Shown: positions 9,922 through 20,188, counted from the first letter of the stretch. The stretch: DNA of 64,000 nucleotides from Xanthomonas sontii (GCF_040529055.1 NZ_CP132342.1:3532001-3596000), one strand, 5' to 3'. Notes: generated from the sequence alone by a model not told the origin. Numbers and translations are program-made.

Positions 9922-10298
9922 GCGGCCTGCTTTGGGATGGTGGTGTTGGTGTGGGTGATCTTGTTGGCGCCGTCCACGTAGACCAGGGTCGGCTGGAAAC
10001 GCGCAGCTTCCTCTTCGCTCATGCCGGCGAAGGCAGCAATGATGATCAGGTCGCCGACCTGCACGTGGCGCGCGGCGCCGCCGTTGAGCGAGATGATGCC
10101 GCTGCCCTCGTCGGCGCGGATCGCGTAGGTGCTGAAGCGCGCGCCGTTGGTGACGTCCCAGATGTGCACCTGCTCGAATTCGCGGATGCCGGTCGCGTCC
10201 AGCAGCAGCCCGTCGATGGCGATCGAGCCTTCGTAGTTCAGCTCGGAATGGGTGACGGTGGCGCGGTGGATCTTGGTCTTCAACAGGCTCAGTTGCAT
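9918..10298 (-). CDS. panD: aspartate 1-decarboxylase proenzyme
   Basis: This is a 126-residue proenzyme that decarboxylates L-aspartate to beta-alanine for pantothenate synthesis. The self-processing site is visible as Gly24-Ser25 in Y-E-G-S-I; cleavage there produces the pyruvoyl group on Ser25. The conserved K9, the H-S-E-L-N-Y-E-G-S block and the D-A-T-G-I-x-E-F-E-Q-V segment fit the family at its usual length. It is downstream of panB-panC but separated from panC by about 176 bases that carry a REP hairpin. It overlaps pgi by four bases. Confidence 0.97.
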   Translation of the reverse strand: MQLSLLKTKIHRATVTHSELNYEGSIAIDGLLLDATGIREFEQVHIWDVTNGARFSTYAIRADEGSGIISLNGGAARHVQVGDLIIIAAFAGMSEEEAARFQPTLVYVDGANKITHTNTTIPKQAA

Positions 10299-10387
10299 GG
10301 CACGGGACTGCGGTCAGGAAAGACGCGCAGTTTAGCAGCCGAGGGTTAGATGGCGGTGGTGAGGGGCGGCCTCAAACCGTCGCAGGA

Positions 10388-10442
10388 GCGGCTTCAGCCG
10401 CGACCGGCGATCGCGGGAAAGCCCGGTCGCGGCTGAAGCCGC
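10388..10442. repeat. REP-type inverted repeat between panC and panD
   Basis: Two perfectly complementary 20-base arms (10388-10407 and 10423-10442) of the GCGGCTTCAGCCGCGACCGG type surround a 15-base spacer. This is the paired form of the xanthomonad/stenotrophomonad GTAG-REP family, mobilised elsewhere by RAYT transposases. It could form a strong RNA hairpin between the panC and panD messages. The rest of 10299-10474 shows no gene. Confidence 0.85.
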
Positions 10443-10474
10443 GCCTACGACGACGGTACCGCGGCCTGCCGCGC

Positions 10475-11310
10475 TCAGAATTCCAGGTTGTCGATCAGGC
10501 GGGTGCGGCCCAGGCGCGCGGCGATCAGCGCCACGCGCGGGCCGGTGCCATCCTGCGGCTCGCTCAGGTCGGGCGTGCGCAGCACGCTGTAGTCGACCTC
10601 GAAACCGGCCGCCTGCAGCTGCGCGGTCGCCGCCGCCTCCACCTCGGCGCGCGGGCGCCCAGCCAGGTGGGCCTCGCGCATCGCCCGCAGGGTGCGGTGG
10701 ATCTGCGCCGCGCGCGGCCGCTCCTCCGCCGACAGGTACTGGTTGCGCGAACTCATCGCCAGGCCGTCGGCCTCGCGTACGATGCCGCCGCCCAGGATCT
10801 CGATCGGGAACGCCAGGTCGGCGACCATCTGCCGGATCACCGCCAGTTGCTGGTAGTCCTTCTTGCCGAACGCGGCCAGGTCCGGCTGCACCTGGTTGAA
10901 CAGGCGCGCGACCACGGTGCAGACGCCGTCGAAATGGCCGGGCCGGCAGGCGCCTTCCAGCACCTCGCTGACGCCCGGGGTGTGCATGCGCAGCGCCAGC
11001 TCCACGCCCAGCGGATACATGCTTTCCACCGTCGGCAGCCACAGCACGTCGCAGCCGGCGCCCTCCAGGCCGCTGGTGTCGGCTTCCGGGGTGCGCGGGT
11101 AGCGGGTGAAGTCCTCGTTCGGGCCGAACTGGGTCGGATTGACGAAGACGCTGGAGACCACGCGGTCGGCGTACTGCCGCGCCAGCATCACCAGCGAGAA
11201 ATGCCCGGCGTGCAGGTTGCCCATGGTCGGCACGAAGGCCACGCGCAGGCCCTGCCGCTTCCAGCCGGAAACGATGGCGCGCAGTCGCGCCAGGTCGGTG
11301 ACGGTCTCGA

Positions 11311-11314
<4 letters not shown>
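10475..11314 (-). CDS. panC: pantothenate synthetase (pantoate-beta-alanine ligase)
   Basis: This is a 279-residue enzyme that condenses pantoate and beta-alanine with ATP to form pantothenate. The nucleotidyltransferase signature [10 protein letters not shown] is present near residue 30, with the later [10 protein letters not shown] and the second ATP motif A-M-S-S-R-N. ATG 11314 overlaps the panB stop by four bases (11311-11314), indicating translational coupling. The open frame extends upstream, but that part is antisense-like filler within panB. Confidence 0.97.
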
Positions 11315-12129
<815 letters not shown>

Positions 12130-12160
12130 AAGCTCATGTGCTGCGGTAATGAGCCGAGCA

Positions 12161-12670
12161 TTATCTACCGATTGGCACGATCCCGCCGGTTTCGATGCGG
12201 TCGCGTGCGTCACGCACCGTTCCATGGCCCGGAATGACCGCGTCGGCGGCGATCTCGGCCAGCGGCAGCAGCACGAACGCACGCTGGTGCAGGAACGGGT
12301 GCGGCACCTGCAACCCCGGCAGGTCGATCACCGCCTCGGCATACAGCAGCAGGTCCAGGTCCAGCGTACGCGGGCCCCAACGTTCGCCGGGCAGGCGCTG
12401 GCGGCCGTGGCGCTGTTCCAGGTCCAGCAGCGCCTGCAGCAGCTCCGGCGCCGGCAGCGTGGTGCTCACCAGCGCCGCGGCATTGATGAAGTCCGGCTGG
12501 TCCTCGCGGCCCCAGGCCGGGCTGCGGTACAACTGCGAAGCACGCAGCAGGCGGGTCTGCGGCAGCGTGTCGAGCGCGGCCAGGGCCGCGCGCAGGGTCG
12601 CCGCGGCGTCGCCAAGGTTGCCGCCCAGGCCGATGCAGGCCCGGACCGGCGCCGGTGTCGCGGCGCTCAC
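12161..12670 (-). CDS. folK: 2-amino-4-hydroxy-6-hydroxymethyldihydropteridine pyrophosphokinase
   Basis: This is a 169-residue folate-pathway enzyme that transfers pyrophosphate from ATP to 6-hydroxymethyl-7,8-dihydropterin. It has the N-terminal [10 protein letters not shown] motif and the [13 protein letters not shown] catalytic/metal segment, followed by P-H-P-x-x-x-x-R-x-F-V-L-x-P-L. The start is a GTG at 12670, chosen because it overlaps the pcnB stop (GTGA, 12667-12670) and begins the conserved domain at the right distance. The pcnB-folK-panB order is common in gammaproteobacteria. Confidence 0.95.
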   Translation of the reverse strand: MSAATPAPVRACIGLGGNLGDAAATLRAALAALDTLPQTRLLRASQLYRSPAWGREDQPDFINAAALVSTTLPAPELLQALLDLEQRHGRQRLPGERWGPRTLDLDLLLYAEAVIDLPGLQVPHPFLHQRAFVLLPLAEIAADAVIPGHGTVRDARDRIETGGIVPIGR

Positions 12671-14100
12671 TCGACGGGCGTAGCGGCGTCCGGGCGGCGG
12701 CGCCGGCGCCGGCGGCGCTTGGGGGTCTCTTCGCTGTCGGCCGGCGGCGCGAACGCCAGCTCGTCGCCGGCGTAGTCCACCTCCGGATCGAAGCCGCGCG
12801 GCGGCGGCGCGTAGCCGGGCTGCTGCTGCAGTTCGCGCCAGTAGGCGATGTCGGCCGCATGCTCGTCCGACGCGGACTGGCGCACGATCAGGAAATCGAA
12901 CGCAGCGCGGAAGCGCGGATGCGACAGCGTGCGCACTACCCGCTTGCGCTGGCGCGAGGTGAAGCGCGACTGCAGCAGCCAGATCTCCTGCATCGGCAGC
13001 GAGAAACGCCGCGGCAGCGCCACGGTGCTGAGTTGGTGCAAGGTCACCCGGTCGGCGGCGCGGCGTTGCGCCTCCTCCATCTGCATGCCCTGTTTCTGCA
13101 GGGTCATCAACGCGCGGCAGTAGGCCGGCCACAGCAGCAGCGCGAACAGGAACGCCGGCGACACCGGCTCGTCGTTGGCGACGCGGTTGTCGGTGTTGCG
13201 CAGGCCTTCGATCAGCATCCGCCGCAGCGCGCCGCTGCGGTTGGAGCGCAGCGCCGCCGCGCTCTCCGGGAACAGCGCGGCGAGCAGGCCGTGCCGCTCC
13301 AGGCCCTCGAAGCTGGCCACGCCATGGCCGGACAGGAACAGCTTGAGCACTTCCTCGAACAGCCGCGCCGGCGCGGCCTCGGCCAGCAGCCCGGCCAAGC
13401 GCGGGATCGGCTCGGCGGTACCGGCCTCGATCTCGAAATCGAGCTTGGCCGCCAGGCGCACCGCACGCAGCATGCGCACCGGGTCTTCGCGGTAGCGCTG
13501 CTCGGGATCGCCGATCAGCTTCATCAGCCGCGCCTGCACATCCTCGAAGCCGCCGACGTAGTCCCGCACCGAGAAGTCCTCGATAGCGTAGTACAAGGCG
13601 TTGCAGGTGAAGTCGCGGCGCACCGCATCGTCCTCGATGCTGCCGTAGACGTTGTCGCGGACCAGGCGGCCGTTGTCCACCTCGCGGTCGCCGCTGCCGT
13701 CGTCGACATTGGCTCGGAAGGTGGCGACCTCGATGATCTCGCGGCCGTAGACCACGTGCGCCAGGCGGAAGCGGCGGCCGATCAGGCGGCAGTTGCGGAA
13801 CAGCTGCTTGACCTGCTCGGGGGTGGCGTCGGTGGCGACGTCGAAGTCCTTGGGCTGGACCTGGACCAGCAGGTCGCGGACCGCGCCGCCGACCAGGTAG
13901 GCGCCGAAGCCGGCCTCGCGCAGCCGGTACAGCACGCGCAGGGCGTTGGGGCTGATGTCCTTGCGCGAAATGGGGTGCTGGTCGCGCGGGATCGCGCGCA
14001 GGGTGAATGGCGATGGAACTGGCGGATTGATGATGGCGCTTCCGTATCGGGTTGCGGGATTGCCGAAGGGCGGCGAGACCCATATACTAGCGCGCTGCAA
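12667..14100 (-). CDS. pcnB: poly(A) polymerase I
   Basis: This enzyme adds 3' poly(A) tails to RNA and so promotes decay. It has the class II nucleotidyltransferase head, G-G-A-V-R-D-L-L and D-F-D-V-A-T-D-A, then the RNA-binding helices, and ends in a basic K-R-R-R-R-R-R-R-R tail typical of PcnB. The start is uncertain. No ATG or GTG exists in frame ahead of the conserved S-P-F-T-L-R-A-I-P-R-D-Q-H-P segment. The only standard alternative is the TTG at 14100, 15 bases from the 5' end of the divergent tRNA-Glu. Two consecutive ATC codons at 14034 and 14031 have GGAAG 4 and 7 bases upstream, so an AUC start is possible; E. coli pcnB is known to use AUU. The outer boundary is given. The stop overlaps the folK start. 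Confidence 0.9.
   Translation of the reverse strand: MQRASIWVSPPFGNPATRYGSAIINPPVPSPFTLRAIPRDQHPISRKDISPNALRVLYRLREAGFGAYLVGGAVRDLLVQVQPKDFDVATDATPEQVKQLFRNCRLIGRRFRLAHVVYGREIIEVATFRANVDDGSGDREVDNGRLVRDNVYGSIEDDAVRRDFTCNALYYAIEDFSVRDYVGGFEDVQARLMKLIGDPEQRYREDPVRMLRAVRLAAKLDFEIEAGTAEPIPRLAGLLAEAAPARLFEEVLKLFLSGHGVASFEGLERHGLLAALFPESAAALRSNRSGALRRMLIEGLRNTDNRVANDEPVSPAFLFALLLWPAYCRALMTLQKQGMQMEEAQRRAADRVTLHQLSTVALPRRFSLPMQEIWLLQSRFTSRQRKRVVRTLSHPRFRAAFDFLIVRQSASDEHAADIAYWRELQQQPGYAPPPRGFDPEVDYAGDELAFAPPADSEETPKRRRRRRRRPDAATPVE
14060..14088 (+). promoter_or_regulatory. predicted sigma-70 promoter of tRNA-Glu
   Basis: TTGCCG (14060-14065) and TATACT (14083-14088) are separated by 17 bases, and the mature tRNA begins 27 bases after the -10 box. 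Spacing and composition fit a housekeeping promoter. It lies inside the longest possible pcnB frame on the other strand, which is an argument for a shorter pcnB. Confidence 0.7.
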
Positions 14101-14114
14101 TCGACGCGACCAAC

Positions 14115-14189
14115 GCTCCCTTCGTCTAGTGGTTAGGACGTGGCCCTCTCAAGGCTAAAACAGGGGTTCGAGTCCCCTAGGGAGCGCCA
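14115..14189 (+). tRNA. tRNA-Glu (anticodon CTC)
   Basis: This is a complete cloverleaf. Acceptor arm GCTCCCT pairs with AGGGAGC, the D arm contains T-A-G-T-G-G-T-T-A, the anticodon loop CTCTCAA gives anticodon CTC (reads GAG), and the T loop is TTCGAGT. CCA is encoded at 14187-14189. Confidence 0.96.
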
Positions 14190-14221
14190 TCCTCGCCTCG
14201 GCTGCAGCGCGACATAGCAAA

Positions 14222-14245
14222 AACCCCGCCTTGGCGGGGTTTTTT
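14222..14245 (+). terminator. Rho-independent terminator after tRNA-Glu
   Basis: CCCCGCC (14224-14230) pairs with GGCGGGG (14233-14239) and is followed by a run of six T. A run of A on the left makes it potentially bidirectional. Confidence 0.9.
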
Positions 14246-14433
14246 GCGTTTGGGCACCGGCCACGGCCCGTCGCGTCTCACTCCTGGTTGCGCGGGTGTC
14301 GATCGCCATCGGCCAGACGGCTGCAGACGCCGGCACGCCGATCCAAGCCTACCCGGAACGCCGAGGCGGCCCGGGCGACGTGCGCGATCCGGTCGGCATC
14401 AGTGCGCACGTACCGACCACCCGCAGGCCGCGG

Positions 14434-15396
14434 TCAGGCCTGCGCCAAGTCAGGGGCGGCCTCCCCGGCCATGACCGCCACCGGCGCCGATGCGGTCTCC
14501 GCCACCGCATCGTGCGCATGCAGGCTCTCCAGATGCCGCACCTGTACCTGCACCTCGGCGTAGCGCGCACCCAGCGCCTGCTGCAAGCGGCGCGCGGCGT
14601 CCTCCACGTACATCAGGTTTTCGCCGTTGCGGCGCGCGAACGCCTGTTCGTCGGCACGGCGCACCGCCGCCTGCACCGGCGTGGCCAGGGCCTGCTCGGC
14701 GAGCGCGATCACGCCCTCCGCGTCGAAGCGCACCGCGCGCGCCGACACGCCGACCCGCACCGAGGCCACGCTGCGCTGGCTATGCGGGGTGGCGTGACTG
14801 CCGTGCCGGAGCAGCCAGTCCGCCACCGCCTCCCGCGATAGCGAGGCCTGTTCCGGGTGCTGCTGCACGAAGGCCTCGCTGAGCAGTTGCCGCGCCAGCG
14901 CCGCCGAACACGGGCAGGTCGAGGAATACAGCAGATCCACGCCGAGTCCGAGCCGGACCACGCCACCACGCAGCTCGGCGTCGATCCGCAGCGGATACGC
15001 CCGCCATCCGGCCAGCCCCGGGCTGCGCAGTGCCGGGCTGCGACGCAGCAGTTCCAGGCGTAGCGACACCCGCGCCGCGGTCGAGGCGCAGTCGGCATGG
15101 CTATGCACCATCGCCCGCAGCAACTGCGACAGCCGCGACGGCGACAGCGGCTGCTGCGCGCACTCGTCGAGCAGGCGGTACAGCCGCGACATATGAATGC
15201 CCTTGACCTGCGCCGACGGCAGGTCGACGGCGAGCGCGGCCTGCGCCGGCACGTGAGCGGGCATCGCGCCCTGGCCCGCCTCCAGGCAGATCGGCAGCGC
15301 GATGCCGTCCATGCCCACCCAGTTCAGGGGAGCGGCGATCTGCGAAGGTTCGTCGGCGGCGACATCGGGCAACGGCGGGGAGATCTGCAGGTTCAT
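14434..15396 (-). CDS. folE2: GTP cyclohydrolase FolE2 (type IB)
   Basis: This is a 320-residue zinc-independent (metal-promiscuous) GTP cyclohydrolase that makes dihydroneopterin triphosphate, the first folate intermediate. Family marks are V-K-G-I-H-M-S-R-L, the S-S-T-C-P-C-S-A-A-L cysteine segment that binds metal and substrate, R-S-V-A-S-V-R-V-G and the E-N-L-M-Y-V-E-D-A-A-R-R-L segment. I chose ATG 15396; the frame runs back to 15477, but that would place the Zur-like box inside the gene. In many bacteria FolE2 replaces zinc-dependent FolE when zinc is short and is repressed by Zur, which fits the box 57-71 bases upstream. Confidence 0.93.
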   Translation of the reverse strand: MNLQISPPLPDVAADEPSQIAAPLNWVGMDGIALPICLEAGQGAMPAHVPAQAALAVDLPSAQVKGIHMSRLYRLLDECAQQPLSPSRLSQLLRAMVHSHADCASTAARVSLRLELLRRSPALRSPGLAGWRAYPLRIDAELRGGVVRLGLGVDLLYSSTCPCSAALARQLLSEAFVQQHPEQASLSREAVADWLLRHGSHATPHSQRSVASVRVGVSARAVRFDAEGVIALAEQALATPVQAAVRRADEQAFARRNGENLMYVEDAARRLQQALGARYAEVQVQVRHLESLHAHDAVAETASAPVAVMAGEAAPDLAQA

Positions 15397-15452
15397 CGGA
15401 TCGACGGGAGCGGCAAGGGAGCGAGGGACGGCGAGGAAGTCAAAGTAGCAAT

Positions 15453-15467
15453 TGTTATAAAGTAACA
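15453..15467. promoter_or_regulatory. Zur-like operator upstream of folE2
   Basis: TGTTATAAAGTAACA is an imperfect palindrome with TGTTA/TAACA ends, close to the gammaproteobacterial Zur core (TGTTATAnTATAACA). It sits 57-71 bases upstream of the chosen folE2 ATG, in an AT-rich patch that would also contain the promoter. Confidence 0.7.
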
Positions 15468-15592
15468 CATGAAGCATGCACCCACGGGACCACCCATCTC
15501 ACACCTCAGCCGTTGGGGTACCCAGCACCATCGCCGGGAGGAATCAATGAACGTCTATGGGCTGCGCGGACCTGCCAGCAAGGATTCGCCCG

Positions 15593-15706
15593 GCCCCTCA
15601 TCCGCACCCGCGGCGCACCTTCCCCCGAAAAGGGAGCATGGTCCCGGCGGGAGAAGGGAAAGTCCAAAGCCCCTCTCCCACCGGGAGAGGGGTTGGGGTG
15701 AGGGTA
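15593..15706 (+). repeat. palindromic intergenic repeat, copy 1
   Basis: The left part has CCCCTCATCCG...GCACCTTCCCCCG...GGGAGAAGGG. The right part has AAAGCCCCTCTCCC...GGGAGAGGGGTTGGGGTGAGGGTAC. The same module recurs near 20.7 kb (inverted) and 36.3 kb. Its CCCCTCTCCC/GGGAGAGGGG core can fold into a hairpin. Confidence 0.8.
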
Positions 15707-15801
15707 CGACACGCGCAGCGCCACCACCGATCCGGCAATACCTTCAGCCGCTCGGCTACAGACACACCGATCCAACGATGGCACGCGCGTGCGCCTCAGC
15801 C

Positions 15802-17229
15802 TCAGCCCTGCATCTGTTCCAGTTCCTTGCCCTTGGTCTCGTACACGTAGCGCAGCACGAAGAACACCGACAGGAACGCGGCGACGGTGTAGATGCCGTA
15901 GGCGCCGGCCAGGCCGATGCTGCCGAGCAGGACCGGGAAGGTCACGGTGATGGCGAAGTTGGACATCCACTGCGCCGCGCCGGCCACCGCCAGGCCGGAG
16001 CCGCGGATCTGGTTGGGGAACATCTCGCCCAGCATCACCCACATCACCGGGCCCCAGGACATGTTGAAGAAGACCACGTAGACGTTGGCGGCGATCAACG
16101 CCAGCCGGCCCATGCCCGGCGACAGCGCCAGCTTGCCGGCCGCATCCAGCGAGGCGCTGGCGAAGGCGATGGTGACCAGCGCCAGCGACACCGCCATGCC
16201 GGCCGAGCCGATCCACAACAGCGGCTTGCGCCCGACCCGGTCGATCAACACCACGGTGATCAGGCAGGCACCGATGCTCAACGCACCGGACAGCACGTTG
16301 ATCAACAACGCATCGCTCTCGGAGAAACCCACCGCCTGCCACAGCACCGCGCCGTAGTAGAACACCACGTTGATGCCGACCAGTTGCTGGAAGGTGGCCA
16401 GGCCGATGCCGATCCACACGATCGGGCGGATCTTGCCGGTGACCTTGCTGACCAGGTCCGACAGCCGCGGCGTGTGCTGGTCGGCCGACAGCGAGGCGGA
16501 GATTTCGGTCAGCTTGGTCTGCGCCGTGTTGGCGCCGTACAGCCGGGTCAGCACCGCCAGCGCCTGCTCGCGGCGACCCTGCACCACCAGGAAGCGCGGG
16601 CTCTCCGGAATCGCCAGCAACAGCAGCAGGAACGCGGTGGACGGCAGCGCCTGCATCCAGAACATCCAGCGCCAGGCCGGCTGGCCCAGCCACAGCGCCT
16701 CGGTGGACGCGCCGGCGGCCTTGGCCAGCAGATAGTTGCTGAGGAAGGCGCAGAACAACCCGCCGATGATGGCGATCTGCTGCACCGTGGCCAGGCGCCC
16801 GCGGTAGCGCGCCGAGGCGACCTCGGCGATGTAGGCCGGCGACATCACGCTGGCCGCGCCCACCGCGAAACCGCCCATCATCCGCGCCAGCACGAACACC
16901 GCCGAGTTGTGCGCCGCGCCGGCGCCCAACGCCGACAGCAGGAACAGCGCCGCCGAGACGATCAGCACCGTGCGCCGGCCCCAGCGATCGGCCAGCGAAC
17001 CGGCCAGGAACGCACCGATCGCGCAGCCCAGCAGCATCGAGGCGACCTCGAAGCCAGTGCCGGCGGAACTGGACTGGAAGGTCTGCTTGAGGCCATCGAC
17101 GGTACCGTTGATGACGCCGCTGTCGAAACCGAACAGGAAGCCGCCGATGGTGGCGACGCAACTGATCAGGATGATGAGGCGGGTGTTCTCGCCGGCGTCG
17201 GCGTGGCGATCGATCGGAACACTGGACAT
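15802..17229 (-). CDS. xylE: MFS sugar/proton symporter (xylose transporter type)
   Basis: This is a 475-residue inner-membrane transporter with about twelve hydrophobic helices. It has the sugar-porter marks: G-F-D-S-G-V-I-N-G in helix 1, D-R-W-G-R-R-T and D-R-V-G-R-K-P loop motifs, P-E-S-P-R-F-L before the central loop, Q-Q-L-V-G-I-N in helix 7 and Y-E-T-K-G-K-E-L-E at the end. The substrate is taken to be D-xylose because it is the third gene after xylB and xylA on the same strand (90 bases from xylA); glucose or galactose cannot be excluded. ATG 17229 has AGGTGA 6 bases upstream. Confidence 0.88.
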   Translation of the reverse strand: MSSVPIDRHADAGENTRLIILISCVATIGGFLFGFDSGVINGTVDGLKQTFQSSSAGTGFEVASMLLGCAIGAFLAGSLADRWGRRTVLIVSAALFLLSALGAGAAHNSAVFVLARMMGGFAVGAASVMSPAYIAEVASARYRGRLATVQQIAIIGGLFCAFLSNYLLAKAAGASTEALWLGQPAWRWMFWMQALPSTAFLLLLLAIPESPRFLVVQGRREQALAVLTRLYGANTAQTKLTEISASLSADQHTPRLSDLVSKVTGKIRPIVWIGIGLATFQQLVGINVVFYYGAVLWQAVGFSESDALLINVLSGALSIGACLITVVLIDRVGRKPLLWIGSAGMAVSLALVTIAFASASLDAAGKLALSPGMGRLALIAANVYVVFFNMSWGPVMWVMLGEMFPNQIRGSGLAVAGAAQWMSNFAITVTFPVLLGSIGLAGAYGIYTVAAFLSVFFVLRYVYETKGKELEQMQG

Positions 17230-17319
17230 GGGTTCACCTGGTGGCGTGCAAGAGGGAGACGGCCGGCGCGCGGGAGCAGCATGCGCGGCGGCGGCACCGG
17301 GCCGCCGCCGCACACCGGT

Positions 17320-18660
17320 TCAGCGCAGCAGGTACTGGTTGATCAGGTTCTCGTAGGCTTCCTGGCGGCCGCTGCGCTGGGTCGGCTCGCCGGCCTGCGC
17401 GGCATGCGTGGCGAGGTCGGCCAGCGTGCTGTTGCCGGCGGCGAAGGCCGCACCGGCACCGCTGTCGAAGCTGGCGTAGCGCTCGCGGCGCCACTGCTCC
17501 AGCGGCGAGGCGGTGAGCAGCGCGTGGGCGACTTCCAGGCCGCGCGCGAACGCGTCCATACCGCCGATGTGGGCGATGAACAGGTCCTGCGGATCGGACG
17601 ACTCGCGGCGCACCTTGGCGTCGAAGTTGAGCCCGCCCGGGGCCAGCCCGCCCTGCCGCAGCACCACCAGCATCGCGCCCACGGTGTCGTAGAGATCGAC
17701 CGGGAACTGGTCGGTGTCCCAGCCGTTCTGCGGATTGCCGCGGTTGGCGTCGATGCTGCCGAGCAGGCCGGCGTCGCTGGCCACCTGCAGGTCGTGCTCG
17801 AAGCTGTGCCCGGACAGGGTGGCGTGATTGGCCTCGATGTTGAGCTTGAAATCCTTGTCCAGCCCATGCTGGCGCAGGAAGCCGACCACAGTGGCGCTGT
17901 CGAAGTCGTACTGGTGCTTCATCGGCTCCATCGGCTTGGGCTCGATCAGGAAATTGCCCTTGAAGCCGATGCTGCGCCCATAGTCGCGGGCCAGGGTCAG
18001 GAATCGCGCCAGGTGCTCCTGCTCGCGTCGCATCTGCGTGTTGTGCAGGCAGGCGTAGCCTTCGCGGCCGCCCCAGAACACGTAGTTCTCGCCGCCCAGT
18101 TCCACCGTCGCCTCCAGCGCGGCCTTGACCTGCACCGCCGCGCGCGCGACCACGTCGAAGTCCGGGTTGGTCGCCGCACCGTTCATGTAGCGCGGGTGCG
18201 AGAACAGGTTGGCGGTGCCCCACAGCAGCTTGACCCCGGTGTCGGCCTGGCGCTGCCTGGCGATGCCGACCATGTGCTTGAGGTTCTTTTCGTACTGGCC
18301 GACGTCCTCGGCGTCCGGCGCAAGGTCCACGTCGTGGAAGCAGTAGTACGGCACGCCGAGCTTGGTGAAGAACTCGAACGCCGCATCGGCCTTGGCCTCG
18401 GCGCGGCCCAGCGCATCGCTGCCGGCGTCCCAGGGATAGGCGCGGGTGCCGGGGCCGAACGGATCGGCGCCGTTGCCGCAGAAGCTGTGCCAGTAGGCCA
18501 CGGCGAAGCGCAGGTGCTCGGCCATGGTCTTGTCGCCGATGCGCTTGCCGGCGTCGTAGACCTTGAACGCCAGCAGGTTATCCGAGGCCTTGCCTTCGAA
18601 CGGGATGCGGCCGATGCCCGGGAAAAACTCCTTGGCGCCGGTGTAGACGGAAGTACTCAT
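17320..18660 (-). CDS. xylA: xylose isomerase
   Basis: This is a 446-residue class II xylose isomerase that converts D-xylose to D-xylulose with two divalent metals. Visible active-site blocks are Y-C-F-H-D-V-D (catalytic histidine), [16 protein letters not shown] (metal glutamate), [13 protein letters not shown] and [22 protein letters not shown] 18660 gives the expected length. It follows xylB by 34 bases and precedes the transporter. Confidence 0.97.
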   Translation of the reverse strand: MSTSVYTGAKEFFPGIGRIPFEGKASDNLLAFKVYDAGKRIGDKTMAEHLRFAVAYWHSFCGNGADPFGPGTRAYPWDAGSDALGRAEAKADAAFEFFTKLGVPYYCFHDVDLAPDAEDVGQYEKNLKHMVGIARQRQADTGVKLLWGTANLFSHPRYMNGAATNPDFDVVARAAVQVKAALEATVELGGENYVFWGGREGYACLHNTQMRREQEHLARFLTLARDYGRSIGFKGNFLIEPKPMEPMKHQYDFDSATVVGFLRQHGLDKDFKLNIEANHATLSGHSFEHDLQVASDAGLLGSIDANRGNPQNGWDTDQFPVDLYDTVGAMLVVLRQGGLAPGGLNFDAKVRRESSDPQDLFIAHIGGMDAFARGLEVAHALLTASPLEQWRRERYASFDSGAGAAFAAGNSTLADLATHAAQAGEPTQRSGRQEAYENLINQYLLR

Positions 18661-18694
18661 CACGAAGTCCTGGTGCGTTGCGGGGGAAAGGGAA

Positions 18695-20188
18695 TCACGC
18701 GGCGTACAGCGGGCCGATGGCCTGCAGATGCCGCTGGAAGCTCTGGTAGTGCGCCTGGTACTGCGCGCCGCACTGCGCGTCCGGCTGCGCCGAGCGCGTC
18801 GCGTCGTCCTGCTGGTGCTGCAGCACCACCTCGGCCAGGCTGGCGCGGTCGCCCTGCGCCCAGCCGTCGGCCCACAGCGCCTGCAGCGCGGCGCCGAATG
18901 CCGCGCCCTCGGCCTGCGCCGGCACGTGCACCGGCAAGCCGAACAGATCGGCGATGAGCTGGCGCCAGCCGGCGCTGTTGCTGCCGCCGCCGGTGAGGGA
19001 GATCGCATCGAACTGCAGCCCGGCATCGACGAAGGCGTCGAAGCCGTTGCGCAGGCTGTAGCTGGCGCCCTCCATCGCCGCGCGATAAAAATGCGCCGGC
19101 GTGGTGTTGTGCAGGTCCATGCCGGTCAGGCAGCCGCGCGCGGCCGGCAGGTTCGGGGTGCGTTCGCCGTTGAAGAACGGCAGCAGCACCAGTCCGTCGG
19201 CGCCGGGCGCCGTGGCCGCGAGCAAGGCCTCGCCCTGCCCGGTCTTGATGCCGAACAGACGCGCGATGGTCTCGGTGGCCACCGTGCAGTTCATGGTGCA
19301 GATCAGCGGCAACCAGCCGCCGCTGGAAGAGCAGAACGCGGCCCAGCGTGCGTCCGGGTCGACCACCGGGCGCTCGGCGTAGGCGAACAGGGTGCCCGAG
19401 GTGCCCAGGCTCATGCTCAGGCGTCCCGGCACCACGTTGCCGGTGCCGATCGCCGCCATCATGTTGTCGCCGCCGCCGGTGGCCACGCGGACCTCGCGCG
19501 GCAGGCCCAGCGTCTGCGCCGCGGCGGCGGAGAGAAGGAAACTGGTCTCGGTCGGCACCAGCGGCGGCAGCGCCGCGGCCAGGTCGCGCTGCGGATCGAT
19601 CGCCTGCAGCAGCGGCGCCGACCATTGCCGGGTGCGCACGTCCAGCCAGCCGCTGCCGGAGGCGTCGCCGACTTCGGCGTAGCACTCGCCGGTGAGCCAG
19701 AAATTGACGTAGTCGTGCGGCAGCAGCACCGTCGTCATCGCCGCGTAGGCATCGGGACGATGCTTGCGCGTCCATGGCAGCTTGGAGGCGGTGTAGCCGG
19801 CCAGGATCGGATTGCCGGCCAGTTCCACGCAGCGCTGCGCGCCGCCGACCGCCTCCATGATCTCTTCGCACTCGCGCTGGCTGCTGGTGTCGCACCACAG
19901 CTTCACCGGCGCGGTGACCTGGCCCTGCGCGTCCAGCGGCACGAAGCCGTGCTGCTGCCCGGACACCGCGATGGCCCGCACCTGCGCACGCTGTTGGGCG
20001 CTGAGTGCGGCGAAACAGGCGACGATGCCGTCGATCCACCACTGCGCCTGCTGCTCGCGGGTGCCGTCGTCGCGGCTGATCAGGTCCAGCGCGTGGCCGT
20101 GGGTGGCCACCACCTGCTGGCTGTCGGCATCGTAGGCGAGCAGCTTGACGCTCTGCGTGCCCACGTCCAGGCCGATGTACAGACTCAT
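18695..20188 (-). CDS. xylB: xylulokinase
   Basis: This is a 497-residue FGGY-family carbohydrate kinase that phosphorylates D-xylulose to xylulose-5-phosphate. It starts [17 protein letters not shown] (phosphate-1 motif) and has V-S-G-Q-Q-H-G-F-V, a [13 protein letters not shown] adenosine motif, S-L-G-T-S-G-T-L-F and [15 protein letters not shown] 20188 is chosen from homology; the frame extends upstream without similarity. It leads a xylB-xylA-transporter operon whose upstream region carries a perfect 10-base palindrome and intergenic repeats. Confidence 0.96.
   Translation of the reverse strand: MSLYIGLDVGTQSVKLLAYDADSQQVVATHGHALDLISRDDGTREQQAQWWIDGIVACFAALSAQQRAQVRAIAVSGQQHGFVPLDAQGQVTAPVKLWCDTSSQRECEEIMEAVGGAQRCVELAGNPILAGYTASKLPWTRKHRPDAYAAMTTVLLPHDYVNFWLTGECYAEVGDASGSGWLDVRTRQWSAPLLQAIDPQRDLAAALPPLVPTETSFLLSAAAAQTLGLPREVRVATGGGDNMMAAIGTGNVVPGRLSMSLGTSGTLFAYAERPVVDPDARWAAFCSSSGGWLPLICTMNCTVATETIARLFGIKTGQGEALLAATAPGADGLVLLPFFNGERTPNLPAARGCLTGMDLHNTTPAHFYRAAMEGASYSLRNGFDAFVDAGLQFDAISLTGGGSNSAGWRQLIADLFGLPVHVPAQAEGAAFGAALQALWADGWAQGDRASLAEVVLQHQQDDATRSAQPDAQCGAQYQAHYQSFQRHLQAIGPLYAA

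Larger units (their letters stand above)
15397..15801. other. intergenic region between folE2 and the sugar transporter gene
   Basis: About 405 bases hold the folE2 promoter with its Zur-like box and a 114-base palindromic intergenic repeat. No protein with family support or ribosome binding site is seen; open frames on the plus strand here are shadows running into the antisense of xylA. Confidence 0.7.

Noticed and set aside
14434..15477. folE2 starting at 15477
   Set aside because: This start would translate through the Zur-like palindrome and AT-rich promoter region and add 27 residues not typical of FolE2.
15469..18957. A 1162-codon open frame on the plus strand
   Set aside because: It crosses an intergenic repeat and then lies antisense to the transporter and xylA; no domain, signal or ribosome site supports it.
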